Shown one piece after another: positions 11,867-33,100 of a stretch of DNA of 64,000 bases (the first letter of the stretch is position 1; every line of letters begins with the position of its first letter). Location: NCBI RefSeq assembly GCF_002234675.1, contig NC_019859.2, positions 35,664,960-35,728,959 of the forward strand, read 5' to 3'. The notes under the pieces were generated by a model. The model saw only the letters and a list, made by a program, of their open reading frames with translations. It was not told the DNA's origin and searched no databases. This DNA is from Oryzias latipes. Lineage: Eukaryota > Chordata > Actinopteri > Beloniformes > Adrianichthyidae. The position numbers and the translations under genes were made by a program.

Positions 11867-12536
11867 GTAAGAATCCAAACAATGGGCCATTCTTTCTGTC
11901 TGTCACCATCTTTTAGTAGTGGAGGACACGTGAATGCATGAAGCAAAGAGGGGAAAACAACGACTAAATACATTTGCATCACAGGAATTTGTTCCCTGTG
12001 GCAGATGAGCATAAATCTGCTGCAGGAATCTTGTTTTCTCACTGTTTTCCTGGGTATAAAGCATTTGCCTGACTTATTACAGTTGCTGCTGGCAGAGAGG
12101 AATGAGCCTGTGTGTGTGACTTTAACTGTGTCAGCGAGCTGTGTCATTGCATTTTGTCAGATTAGTCTGCAGTATTCTCCGCTATCGTTCTCCACGGCGC
12201 TCTGCTCTGTGTTTCCCTGTTCTTTTGCAAATGTCATATCTGATAAAAAGAGATTGTTCTGACAGTGACGGACGGCCAACACTGTTGACAGGATGGACAC
12301 ATTAGAAAATGAACTTTTTCTGTCACATATTCCGCCATCACATAAAAAGACAAAACATCCTCGCCAGAGTAGTGAGTGGATACAAACCATGCTTACAAAC
12401 CTGCTGACAAAGCTAGTTCTGCCTTTTTCAACAGAAAAAAAACAAGTTGCAGGAATGTTGCATAACTGACATTCAGACTCCGATTTTGGCTTACATAGAG
12501 TAAAAGATGAAAATGATCAAATGAGAAATGTAAACT

Positions 12537-13562
12537 CACTGGCCACTCTCTAGACCCACCTGTCCATCAGCTCGTTAATGCAAATTTCTAATCAGCCAAT
12601 CACATGTCTGCAAGTCAACACATTTATGTAGACGGGCTGGTCTGAGGATTCCATAAACTGCTGATCTACTGGGAATTTCACCCACAACCATCTTTAGGGT
12701 TTACAGAGAATGGTCCTAAAAGAGAAAACATCCAGAGAGCAGCAGTTCTGTGGATGGAAATGCCTCGTTGATGCCAGAGGTCAGAGGTCAGACTAGTTCC
12801 AGCTGATAGAAAGACAACAGGAACTCAAAGAACCACTGGATCCAACCGAGGTCTGCAGAAGAGCATCTCTGAAAGAACAACCCGTCCAACCTGGAGGCAG
12901 ATGGACTACAGCAGTAGAAGACCACACCGGGTACCACTGCTGTCAGCTAAGAACAGGAAACTGAGGCTACAATTCACACAGACTCACCAAAACTGGACCA
13001 TAGAAGATGGAAAAACGTTGTCTGGTCTGATGAGTCTCAGTTTCTGCTGCCACGTTCAGATGGTAGGGTCAGAATCTGGCCTCAACAACATGAAACCATG
13101 GATCCATCCTGCCTTCTATAAACGGTTAAGGCTGGTGGTGGTGGTGTCGTGGTGTGGGAATATTTATTGGCACCCTTTGGACCCCTTAGTACCACCTGAG
13201 CATGGTTCCAATGCCACAGCCTACCTGAGTATTGTTGCTGACCATGTCCATCCCTTTCTGACCACAGTGGACCATCTTCTGATGCTTCTTCCAGCAGGAT
13301 AAGGCGCCATGTCATCAAGCTGGAATCATCTCATACTGGTTTCTAGAACATGACAATGAGTTCTCTGGACTCAAACGGCCTCCACAGTCACCAGAACCTA
13401 ATAGAGAACCTTTGGGATGTGGTGGAACGGGAGATCAGCATCATGGATGTGCAGCAGACAAATCTGCAGGAACTATGTGATGCTGTCATGTCAACATGGA
13501 CCAAAGTTTCTGAGGAATGTTCCCAGTACTATGTTGCAGACCGACCAGATCATAGTTGGTAG
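12537..13562 (+). mobile_element. Degenerate Tc1/mariner transposon
   Basis: The start ‘actggccactctctagacc’ and the downstream ‘aaatttctaatcagccaatcac’ match the left end of a very common vertebrate Tc1-like element. The transposase coding region is then recognisable across the whole interval, with the phrases WTIEDGK, SDESQFLLPRSDGRV and the C-terminal LWDVVEREI, but it is broken into several frames by indels and stops. The right terminal repeat is not recognisable after 13562. The copy is inactive. It lies in the first intron of glrb as inferred above. Confidence 0.85.
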
Positions 13563-13869
13563 CAGAGGCTACCACAGAATCATAAAGAGTCTGTAGAAGA
13601 GGCCTGTACACTCCAATGGGCCTCAGTATCCTCAGAAGGTGGAGGTGGCCTTGGCCCATCTTGTCCAGGGGATCAGTGTTTTCAGCCCATTGTCTGCATC
13701 TGAGAACTGGAGCGACCGTGTGACATTACCCATAGAAAATGCTTTGATATTGAGTCAGGCCGAGTCATCCTTTTTAAAGCACTCACCAATCAGGAGCGAG
13801 CTTGTTGGAAGGCCACACCATTGCTACTTGAAAGCGCGTTACACAAGATTTGTCAAACATTTTAAACGT

Positions 13870-14115
13870 TGGGCGTCAGCAGGCTCCACCTACTTTTATT
13901 GAGGCGTCTGATTGGTCAGTTCACTGAAACTTGAACTACAGAAAAAAATATCATGAAAAAAACGAGGACTTTCAAGAAGTTGTTTAAAAAAAAGTCAGAT
14001 CAGATACAGAACGGTTTTTCTGCCCAACAGAATGACTGAATAACAGCTGTTTATTTCTCTATTGAAGTCTGAGGGATTTTGGCTTCTTGGAGCCAGCAGG
14101 TACTTCCTGTTTGGA
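13870..14115 (-). repeat. Dispersed repeat family B, copy 1
   Basis: Read on the minus strand, this matches at least five other places in the window: 29105-29330, 35095-35470, 44320-44540, 50360-50560 and 50870-51080. Shared landmarks are ‘ccaaacaggaagt’, ‘agagaaataaacagct’, ‘attctattggtcagaa’, ‘gaccaatcag’ and ‘taaaagtaggcggagcc’. Length is about 220-250 bases. No terminal inverted repeat or tRNA-like head was recognised, so the class (SINE or MITE) is open. Confidence 0.65.
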
Positions 14116-14152
14116 TTCAGTTCACTGACACAGATCCCTGAAATCCGTGATG

Positions 14153-14154
14153 AT

Positions 14155-14186
<32 letters not shown>

Positions 14187-14225
14187 CAACTTTATTTATC
14201 CATTTGGGAGGTTCCCGCATGGAAA
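14153..14225. repeat. (GATA)n microsatellite with LINE-like tail
   Basis: Eight or so GATA units run from about 14155 to 14187. They are followed by ‘caactttatttatccatttg’, which resembles the LINE tail seen again at 48140-48190 (‘ttaactttatttgtccca’). The microsatellite is probably the 3' tail of a LINE fragment on the minus strand. Confidence 0.6.
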
Positions 14226-14442
14226 TTGACATGGAGATTGACCTGCATTCTAGTTTTCCAGCCATCATTGGCTGAGTCATCAGAGAAGAAAGATATTTGA
14301 CTTGAAAAAAACAACCTAAAATGCCAAAGCCTAAACACACCCCTATTTAAATAACAACAATGTGATAAACATTGTTATTCTATGGATTGAAAATGAACTG
14401 TGAAGCCACTCTGTGTTGTAATGTCTTGCTGTTTTAGGCACC

Positions 14443-24470
<10,028 letters not shown>

Positions 24471-24841
24471 GAGAGAGATTGGAGGATCGTCTGAACTTTA
24501 CTAGCGGCTTTTATATTTTAAAACCATCTATGCAACGTTACCTGTGGAAGTAACCATAAATGATCAGCCTCACAGCACAGACTCGCTTTTATTCGTTATA
24601 TAATCATTGCATGTGTGTTTGTGCGGTAAAATACTATCTAGAATAAAACGTACGAAAGTCATTCAAGGATCTACAAGCTGTTGCTGATTCAAAATCTTCT
24701 GACATCATGGAAACAAAGTTACAAGAATGTAAAGAAATAAATGTCAAATATTATAAACATAACTGTCTTTTTCGCCTTTATGTTGCAAAATGTGAACTTT
24801 ACTGAATTTATTTTCTAGCTTTCTTTTGGCAGAGATTTTAA

Positions 24842-25665
24842 TTTGCAGTGGAGGAAAAAAATATTTGATACTTTGCTGATTTTGTACATTTGCCTGTCTG
24901 TCGTCCTGACGTTCATTTGAAAAGAGGGATAAAAAATCAAGAAAGACTTTATAAATATATTTGCATGTCACTGACGGAAATAAGTATGTGATCCTTCTTG
25001 GCAGACAGACATATTACTTTGTGGGAAACCCTCATCATCATCATCATCATCAGCAGGTCAGAGGTTTCTGGTAGTTGATGATCAGGTTTCTGCACAGATC
25101 AGGAGGTTTTCTGCTCCACTCTTCTTCACAGATGATTTCTAAATCATTCAGATTTGGTGGCTGTTGCTTAGCAACCCTGAGCTTCAGCTCTATCTATAGG
25201 CTGAGGTCCAGAGACCGGCTGGACCGCTCCATGACCCTGATCTGCTTCTTCTTTTTCGTCTTGTATGTCTTGGGTCATGATCCTGTTGGGGGACCCATCC
25301 ACCCCCCACTTAATCCTCCTGGTGGAGGGAAGGACGTTCTCACTCAGGATTGGACGGTACATGGCTCCGCCCATCCTCACAGAGAAAGTAGCCCTGTGCA
25401 GAAAAACACCCCCAAACCATAATGCTTCCACCTCCATGCTTGACAGTGAGGACAGCGTTCTTGGGGTCATCGGCAGCATTTCTCCTCCTCCAAACACGAC
25501 GGCTTGAGTTGATGCTAAAGAGCTCTGGAACCGGAAACGCCTGGCCCAGAACCACAGCAGAGCCTGTCGTCCCAACACGAGTCGCTAAGCTGTGGCTCAG
25601 AAGACGTTTGAGAAGTTTTTTGGATCAACAGTCAAACACGAGCAAAATAAAATGTCTAATTTGGT
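24842..25665 (-). mobile_element. Degenerate Tc1-like transposon
   Basis: The left end ‘gcagtggaggaaaaaaatat’ followed by ‘ttgatactttgctgatttt’ matches the terminal repeat of a common fish Tc1 element. On the minus strand the interior encodes Tc1 transposase phrases, notably RRNAADDPKNAVLTVKHGGG followed by SIMVWGCFS at about 25440-25500. The frame is interrupted. A CAT trinucleotide tract is at 25032-25053. It lies just downstream of glrb. Confidence 0.8.
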
Positions 25666-26054
25666 GATTTCAATGCTAAAGCAGCTGGCCAAATGAATGT
25701 TATGCCTTATCTTCTCATATTGTCGTGTTATTTGATATATTTCCTTGTAATCAAACCTTTAATTCTTCTATTTATTCATCTTGTTGCAACTTTAACCAAC
25801 ATAAAAACAAAATTTTAGAGAATAGTTTTTGTCTCCAAATTTAAACGGCACTCCTGAGCATCTGACTGATAAAAATGGTGGGTGGATCATTATTACTGTG
25901 AAAAAAACTGATCAACCTAATTTCATTCAAACCAATGCCTCGAACGATCAAAAGAAGAAATTAGTCAATGAATCCAAAGATATCGTCAGTCCATGGTGCT
26001 GACAGTATGTCATTTCTGCTTAGTGCTCTCAAAGTCAATGAAAAGATGTTCTTT

Positions 26055-26212
26055 GCCGGGGTTTTAACATGGTTAATTCATGAGACATCTGTGTAATTTC
26101 ACGTAAAGACCACAACTTTTCTCACTTTTTCCACGTAGATTCACGCATGACCAGTTTTTATCTGTGCTATATGTGCAAAATGTACGTAGCGGCTGTGGGA
26201 CACGGCCTGAAA
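26055..26212 (+). repeat. MITE family C, right-end fragment
   Basis: The sequence from ‘tttcacgtaaagacca’ to ‘gtagcggctgtgggacacgg’ matches the right half and terminal repeat of the complete element at 38725-39354. A third, older piece is at 19990-20105 in glrb intron 7. Confidence 0.6.
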
Positions 26213-26224
26213 GTTGCACTGCAG

Positions 26225-26400
26225 TAACCCTTGTGCAATCCTAGGCACTTTAACATTAGGAGTGGGGTCATCTAGACCCACTAGACAGTGCTCTGAACCT
26301 TTTTTCCTCAATGATTTGTGATCTTCACTGGTGTCCATGGATTACATGAAATCTTTCCACCTTTATCCACCTTTGTCATGGTAGGGGGAACATGTCATCT
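26225..26400 (-). mobile_element. piggyBac-type MITE, truncated copy
   Basis: One terminal repeat (TAACCCTTGTG...) is at 26225. The body matches 58770-58983 in inverse orientation, including ‘gtccatggattacatgaaat’. The other end is lost near 26400. Confidence 0.65.
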
Positions 26401-26872
26401 AAGATATCTTGATGGCACAGATAAAGTCAGAATTGTATTCTTCTCACAGCTCCTTTCCAGTCATGAAGATGTTCTTATGTAGTGGACTGAATAATATGTT
26501 AATTAAGTTAATGTGTGGTACTCTTTATGAAAGGAACAAGTAAACAGACAGAATAATAAAGTAAACCTTGGAATATGTACATTAATTTTTTTTTTCATTA
26601 TTTAAATTATAAAAAATAAAGGGTTCAACGTTGAATTTTAATCTTTTTATTCACCGCGCAGTCTCTTCTGAAAAGTTATTAGTCCAGATTGCAGAGGGGA
26701 AGTGTTTCTGTGTCACCCCAGACTGCTGACATACTACTTCCGGTTGCAAGCGGAAGTGAAGTCTGTGTACATGGAGGTGACCCAACGGCATATTTAGCGG
26801 ATAATTCTGTTAAATTTGGGCGTCTGGAACAGAGTTGGGTTTTAATAGAGGGCTCTTAACTTCATTGGCGCG

Positions 26873-28778
26873 ATGGGAGCTCATCTTGTGAGGCGGTATG
26901 TCACCGAAACCGACACCGAACCGGACCCTGCTAGGAAATTTGAATTCGACCCCGTTTTGGGGTTTCCTGAAAGAAAGGAAAGAGGTTAGTGATCTGTCTC
27001 TTTTGACAAAATAACCTAAAAACATAACGAGTAATTATATTTCTGTCCCCGGTGCAGACAGGGGTCCTCAGGATAAAAATGGACGTGTTGTTCCTTCTAA
27101 AACCGTATTTGCACCGTCCGTCTAATTAGTAGTCAACTACGGGGACCCTGTTAGCTTAAATCTAAGCTCTCATTTGAAATAGTTATGAAAATTCAATATA
27201 TATATTTACGTTGAGACTAGAACGAACGTTACGCTCAAATCTCGCGTTAGGGTTAGCTTGGTACGCTCTGCGCCTGCGCAGGTTTGTCCTCCCATGTACG
27301 TGGAGAGATCGCTCTCTGATCTGGACCCAGGAATTGCTTTAATCTTGGGATCAGGACTGCGTGAACGTGGGGTCATGTGGCTTCGTTCAAACTGAAACTC
27401 AAAATGTTCACATTTCACATCATTTTAATAGTTTTACCAATTTTTAAGAATGCAAAGAACAAATCAGTCGCTGTGCTTCCATTGACTTTAAAATCGCACA
27501 TATTGGATTCGTGATACTAAATATGCCTAATGGACACAACACAATTATGAAAAATGTTTTTGCGCTTGTTAGTTTTGTTAGGCGTATCCAAATGGAGGCA
27601 TTTCCCAAAAGGGCAACGGAAACGGCTCTTTCAAATTAATTGAGTCATGTGACCAACAACCAGATGGCGATGCCCTTCTTGGTGGGAACTGGCGGTCTTG
27701 GGCGCTGCACGGCGGGCGCCACCAGAGGTCCCACAGCGTCACACAGATCATCAGAAGCTGAGCGTGTCATGAGGAATTGTTGGATCCACAGCTCCTCTGG
27801 AAAACCACCATTTCCCAAAACGGCTTCATCCGTAGCCCCTCCCACGTGTAAGGAGCTCGCCGCTCCACAGCCTGAAGCGGACGCCAACGTCTCCTTTGAT
27901 AGATGATGATGAGCGCTAGAGCCGTGGCAGAAATGTGAATGTATCTGCCAAAGTGTTGGTCACATCCGTGTTTCTGAAGGACTTATGGCGTCAGCTGGTT
28001 TGTGTTTGTTCACACAATTAGGATTGAATGGAAACTGTGTCATTGTGAAGTTGTGTTTTTTCAACATTTCTATCATTTTGATCAAGTTTTGTACATATGT
28101 GTCAAAAGGAAGACAAGTTTAAACAAACTGGAACATTTGCCGACAGTCAAGCAAGTTAGCATGTGTGGTGGTGACGTCATCCATGCATGGATAGGAAAAA
28201 AATCTGTACCTTATTTAAGAAAATGCCCCCAGGAACTCCATCAAATAGACTATATTTTTCATTTTTCCCCCCCATCACTGTCAGTCAGAGTAAAGCAGCT
28301 GTTGTGACGTTTGTTCTTTAGAGATGGTTGCGACCCAGGAGCACATGAACTTGGCCCACCTGCCCCTGGAGCAGAGGGACTATTGCGCTCACCACCTCCT
28401 GAAACTCATGAAATGTAAGCGGGACAACTGGCCGAACTTCCTGGCTTGTAAGCACGAGAGGCACGACTGGGACTACTGCGAACACCAGGAGTAAGTCTTT
28501 GGTTTTTCCTCCTTATTTGTTGGCTAGTAAGTCACATTTAGGAAAATCATCTTTCTGAGTCATTAAAAAAAAATTAACTATTTAGATTTGTTTGACATCT
28601 GATAAGACGCAGAGAACAGAGAATTGACAATAACATTCATGTTGTACAAACTGTTCGGCTCTTTTAATGGAATGACGAATCCCTTCTTAGCTACGTGATG
28701 CGAATGAAGGAGTACGAGAGGGAGAGGAGGCTCCAGCTGAGGAAGAAGAGAATCGAAGCCAACGCAGAAGCTGCATAA
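26873..28778 (+). CDS. ndufb7: NADH dehydrogenase 1 beta subcomplex subunit 7
   Basis: Three exons: 26873-26984, 28322-28490, 28691-28778, giving 122 residues (human 137; the C-terminal tail is shorter). The protein is an accessory subunit of mitochondrial respiratory complex I, on the intermembrane-space side of the membrane arm. The N-terminus MGAHLVRRY has the Gly-2 that is myristoylated in the family. FGFPERKE-like sequence (GFPERKERE) follows. The CHCH fold is intact with twin CX9C motifs: Cys59/Cys69 and Cys80/Cys90. The C-terminal part is a charged helix ([16 protein letters not shown]). An ATTAAA signal is at 28831-28836. The start is the first ATG and matches the conserved N-terminus. 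It is tail-to-tail with tecr. Confidence 0.96.
27470..28110 (-). mobile_element. PIF/Harbinger-derived element, copy 2, in ndufb7 intron 1
   Basis: On the minus strand, 27645-27887 is an open frame of 80 codons with [19 protein letters not shown], followed by [11 protein letters not shown] and a stretch ending [11 protein letters not shown]. This resembles the segment of Harbinger transposases that precedes the helix-turn-helix (‘F-M-S/T-R-x-S-F-D-x-L-C’, ‘P-V-P-...-R-V-A-I-A-L-W-x-L-A-T’). The frame is also open in the copy at 57 kb. Both ends carry ‘gtttccat’-type words. The element is non-autonomous because only one exon-sized part remains. Confidence 0.65.
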
Positions 28779-29104
28779 TCTACGCCAACTTTGCTTCCTT
28801 GTGTATATAGATATACTGGCAGTTTCTCCCATTAAAACAATATTCTCAAACGTCCATCACGTGTTTGTCTTAAATGTGAGAAATGTTCATCAACGGATGT
28901 CTACAAACGCTCAGAGGGAGGAGAACGTCTCATTGGCTCGTTTCAGTTCCAAGCGGCGTCAGATCAAACTAACATTTTCTGACAAATGTCTCTTTATGGA
29001 AAGTATTCCAAGTGCAGCGTTTCTTCAATTATTGTGTGGTGTACGTTCTAAGGTAGGTAGGAGCATACTGTTCCTCACTACACACTTTCCTCGGACTATA
29101 TGAC

Positions 29105-29335
29105 ACCTGGACTGAGTGGCCCCGCCCCCTGGCGTTCCAAACAGGAAATGACTCCAAGAAGTCAAAATCCCACAGACTTCTATAGAGAAATCTGTTTATT
29201 CTATTAGTCAGAAGAACCATTCTGACCTTTAACACCTTGGTAATCCTCTTTTCTGTAGTTCAAGTATAAACTGACCAATCAGGTGCCTCACTAAAAGTAG
29301 GCGGAGCCTAAGAGTGGTTGCCATGGCGGCATCCA
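29105..29335 (+). repeat. Dispersed repeat family B, copy 2
   Basis: Full-length copy between ndufb7 and tecr, from ‘ctgagtggccccgccccctg’ to ‘aaaagtaggcggagcc’. It is the best reference for the family in the window. Confidence 0.65.
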
Positions 29336-30126
29336 TAATCGCAAAAAAAAGGACTGAATTGACTATCTAGTTAAAGGCAGAAGTTAACCGTTTTCTCTGG
29401 ATGATGTCACCCTCGCTCAGTCCAGTTCTCGTATACAGTCAATGGTTTCAACCCAGAGTTCAAACCTTCAGAGAAAAATCATTGCAGGTTCATTGGATGG
29501 AGACAAATATCTGATTGTAATTGAAGATTTATGTAGATCTGGAAAACTGAACAATCATGTGCAGCAGAGACAGCACAGAGGAGATCGACTGACAGTCCAA
29601 TCAGGGCGCAGAACACCGTGCACTCTAAAAAAAACATGCAACATTGCACTGTAAAAAATCTGCAAGAGCGTGAAAGGTGAACCGCGATAGAACGAGGGAA
29701 CACTGTACATCGAAACGGCTAAGATGGACATTTGAAAATGAAATAATGTTGCTATCTTTTCTTTTTAATAAATTACCTTCAACATTAAAAGAATAAATTC
29801 TATAATTGTTTCAGACAGGATTTTTTTAACAGAACAATTAAAGATCACAGTCAAGCCCAGTACAATAGAGTAAAGTTATAAAGTTATGGACCGCTTTACA
29901 TTGTACACCAGATGAAATGCAAAAAAAAAACAATTCAACGAAGCATTCACAAAAGGTTTGAGCGCGCTGCAGGAAATTAGGTTTTTCCATTAGAACTACA
30001 AAAAAAGGACTGAAGGGAAAAGCCAGGCATCTGGTCTGAGGGGACAAAACCACGAGATCTAAATAATCAGTCCTTAGCTTCAGTGTCAATCTTGGAATCA
30101 AGGAGAGCGTTTCAGACGCAGGAGAG
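29336..30126. other. ndufb7-tecr intergenic and tecr 3' untranslated region
   Basis: No gene is visible. The right part must hold the tecr 3' untranslated region on the minus strand. No clear canonical polyadenylation signal on that strand was found close to the stop codon; a variant ATTAAA on the minus strand lies near 29763. Confidence 0.4.
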
Positions 30127-33100
30127 CTACAGGATGAACGGGATGATGGGAGAGCGGAGAGGAGGGTAGTCTCGAAACTCCTTCAGGTAGCTGCGGTGCT
30201 TCCCTTTGGCCCAAACCGTCATCTGGATGAACCCCACCAGAGTGAAGAAGGCCACCGGGAGACACTGGGTCATCAGGGTGAAGCCCAGCCAGGAGCCCAA
30301 CTGCAGGAAACGGAGACGCAGTTCGTATCGCTCAACTGGTTTCAGAAAAATAACTTCAAGACCCACGCCCATGATGGAGGACATTTAGGAAGAAAATGTG
30401 CATTAAAACCGCATTTCACTGTGTTTTTTATTCAAATGGCGATGAATCAGGAGCAGACGGAAAAAATGCTGTTGGAAAAAGATCGGATTTGTGACGTGGA
30501 TTCAGAGAAGAGGAAACTACGGTGGCTGAGAGGGACAAGACACGTTTACATTTAAGATACTACAACAGAAAATAGTATTAAGGGTATTCCTTTTCCGTCG
30601 GCCGACTGCTAACAGAAAAGGAATACTTGACATTGCTAAACATTGTTGTCATTTTTATCATAGCAATACACTCTAAAAAATGCTTTTGGACTGTTTCATG
30701 TATTTAAAATGTCCACATGAGTAAAACAGTAATAAATATCTTTCAATAATCAGACACTGTTGGTTTTATGATACGTCTCTTTCCGTTAGAAGCCGTGTCT
30801 CCGCTCTCATTGTCGTGTTTCTGGATTTGGTCATTTGTAACGGGATTTGTTGCTTTTTGTGATTCGGTCATTTGCTCCATAATTTGCGGTTGTGTTATCA
30901 TGACTCTGTCATCAGTTCTGTTATCTGCTGTTTCAGTGTTTGTTCATTTGTACCGGAGTTTGTCGTATCTTAAATGTTACCGTGTCTCGCACCTCTCGGC
31001 CACCGTAGAATTTGCAACAAATTAAAAAAAAAAAGTCCCGCCCACAACTCAGAGTTGAATTTCCAATACAGAGTCGATGTCCTAGAAAACGACACGGGGT
31101 TTGGGATTATGGCCAAAAACGGCATCGTCATAGCTAAAAGACCACTGGGAACGCTCGCATCATCGGATGATCGGAGCACGACCTTCAACAAAATAAAAGG
31201 CGTTACCTCATAGGTGTAGTTTGGGCAGGACACCAGCAGGGAGATCCAGGTGAAGGGGTTCTTGGTCGGATAAGGAATCTTTCTGGTCTTAGAACCTTAA
31301 TGCAGGAAAAAAAATTAAAACAGTAAATCTGGTTTCTTCTACTTATTACTATTTTATTCTGGTAAAAACTGCATTTAGGGAAATAAAGGCTTTGATTGAG
31401 ATGGACTCAACAGCAAATTCTTTGCGTTTTAGGTGACAAACATTGACGACAGGGTGAACGTCACGCCCTGCAGACACGACTCGGGGTTTACCTGGTGGAC
31501 GGAGGTTCCGCAGAGCAATGTGGATGGAAAAGTTGCCAATCTGACAGAACTAACAAACAAACAAACAAACAAACAATCAGCCAGAAGCATAGAGTATTTA
31601 CATTAAAATGTGAAATCTGAATATTTATCAGCCTATTTTTGAATCTTAGGAAGAAAGCATATTGTTAGAAATTATTAATTTACCAAGAAAAGGATGAGGG
31701 CCAATCGGATCTGCTGCTCGCCGTAGACTGCAAGAGGATTAAGAAATTAAAAAAACATGACGGATAAAAGAAGCGGAACACAAACTGCTACGAGGTCAAA
31801 TCAATGTGCACTCACTGGGGGGGGTATATAAGGGGTGGTTGATGTAGTAAGCCATCCACGCTGCAAAGCCCCAGTAGTAGGTACAGTTCTACAAAACAGG
31901 AAAAAAGCCGATTCTTAGTGGATTGGTGACAAAAGCCGAGCGTCTGTGTGATTCTTCACCTTAAAAATGTTCCGTAGGGGCATCGTTCCATGAGAGAAGC
32001 GATGCACAAACAGGGTCTCCAGTAGCCTCTTCATGTAGTGGAAGGAGTGACACATACACGCCAGACTGGAGGAAACACACACAACTGCAGCTCAGACACG
32101 CTCAAGAGAAGAACAGTGGATCGTGGAGGGAAAACTAAAGTGACGATGTTGACAAAGTAAACCGTTTTTGATTCCATTTGGTCCTGACAAAGGACGGACC
32201 AACCTGTGCCTTATTCACATGCACGGCCCGACGGTTTTTGGGTTGAAGGGTCGCAGAGAGGAGTGCTCGTACCGCCACCTGAAGGGACGTCATGAAAATG
32301 GAACGTACCATTTTTGTGCGTGTGGCGAGTAGTGACGGGCCCGGCAACACTGACGCGTCGAGCTCATAAAGTGAAACCGTGTGTGTGTGCGCGTTTCGCT
32401 TCAGGAGAGGTCATGTGACCGATACGCCGCTGTGTCACAGAGGAGCCAAACCAGGAAGTGCGTCTACCAGCAGTGTGACCAGATTCTGCCGTTTTCTGCC
32501 CTATTGGCTGATTTTGATATTGCAGAAAAAAAAATTTGCTTTGGGTGGTTTTCGCGTTTTAGAGTTATTATGAGTCTAAGCTATCTTTTATTTTGAAAAA
32601 TGTTTTATTTTGAAAAATAACCGGCTCTTCTCAGTTACATTACTGTAGCTTGGGTGCTACATCAGTCCAGCGGTGAGTTTAATAGAGTTAAACAGCGTCT
32701 GTTTCTGCACGATCTAGAAGAATAGAATCCCATTTCAAATGGACTTTATTTGAAATGAATCATTTCCTGTTTTGGGGGTTAAATGTCACATTTGTTCTGC
32801 AGAACTTTCAAACTTAAAAGCACTTCCTCAATGCTGAGGCATTATAGACCCAGACATGGCAAAGAGGAATTACTATGACAAATATTGTGTTTAGATTAAA
32901 TATACTGTGTCTATCAGCAGAGTTTCTTAACTTGGTTGCCTGCAATGACGTTATTGGTCCAGCAGGAGTCAGTATTGAGTCACACAGTATCAATCCAGTT
33001 TGGGCAATGTGCCAAAACGCTTCATGAGGCTTCATCTAACCCATCACTGGTGGTAAGCGTGTCTAAAGTATTGGTAAGGATAATGGAAGTTCCACGTTCG

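Noticed and set aside
11620-12147. 175-codon frame on the minus strand at the glrb 5' end
   Set aside because: It lies opposite the GC-richer probable first exon, has no splice support, and shows low-complexity Leu/Ala/Ser composition. Chance frame.
25168-25578. 136-codon minus-strand frame as a gene
   Set aside because: It overlaps the transposase sense frame of a degenerate Tc1 element and mixes phases of it.
30768-31025. 85-codon frame in tecr intron 11
   Set aside because: It lies inside the inverted-repeat element and shares no motif with any protein family I know.
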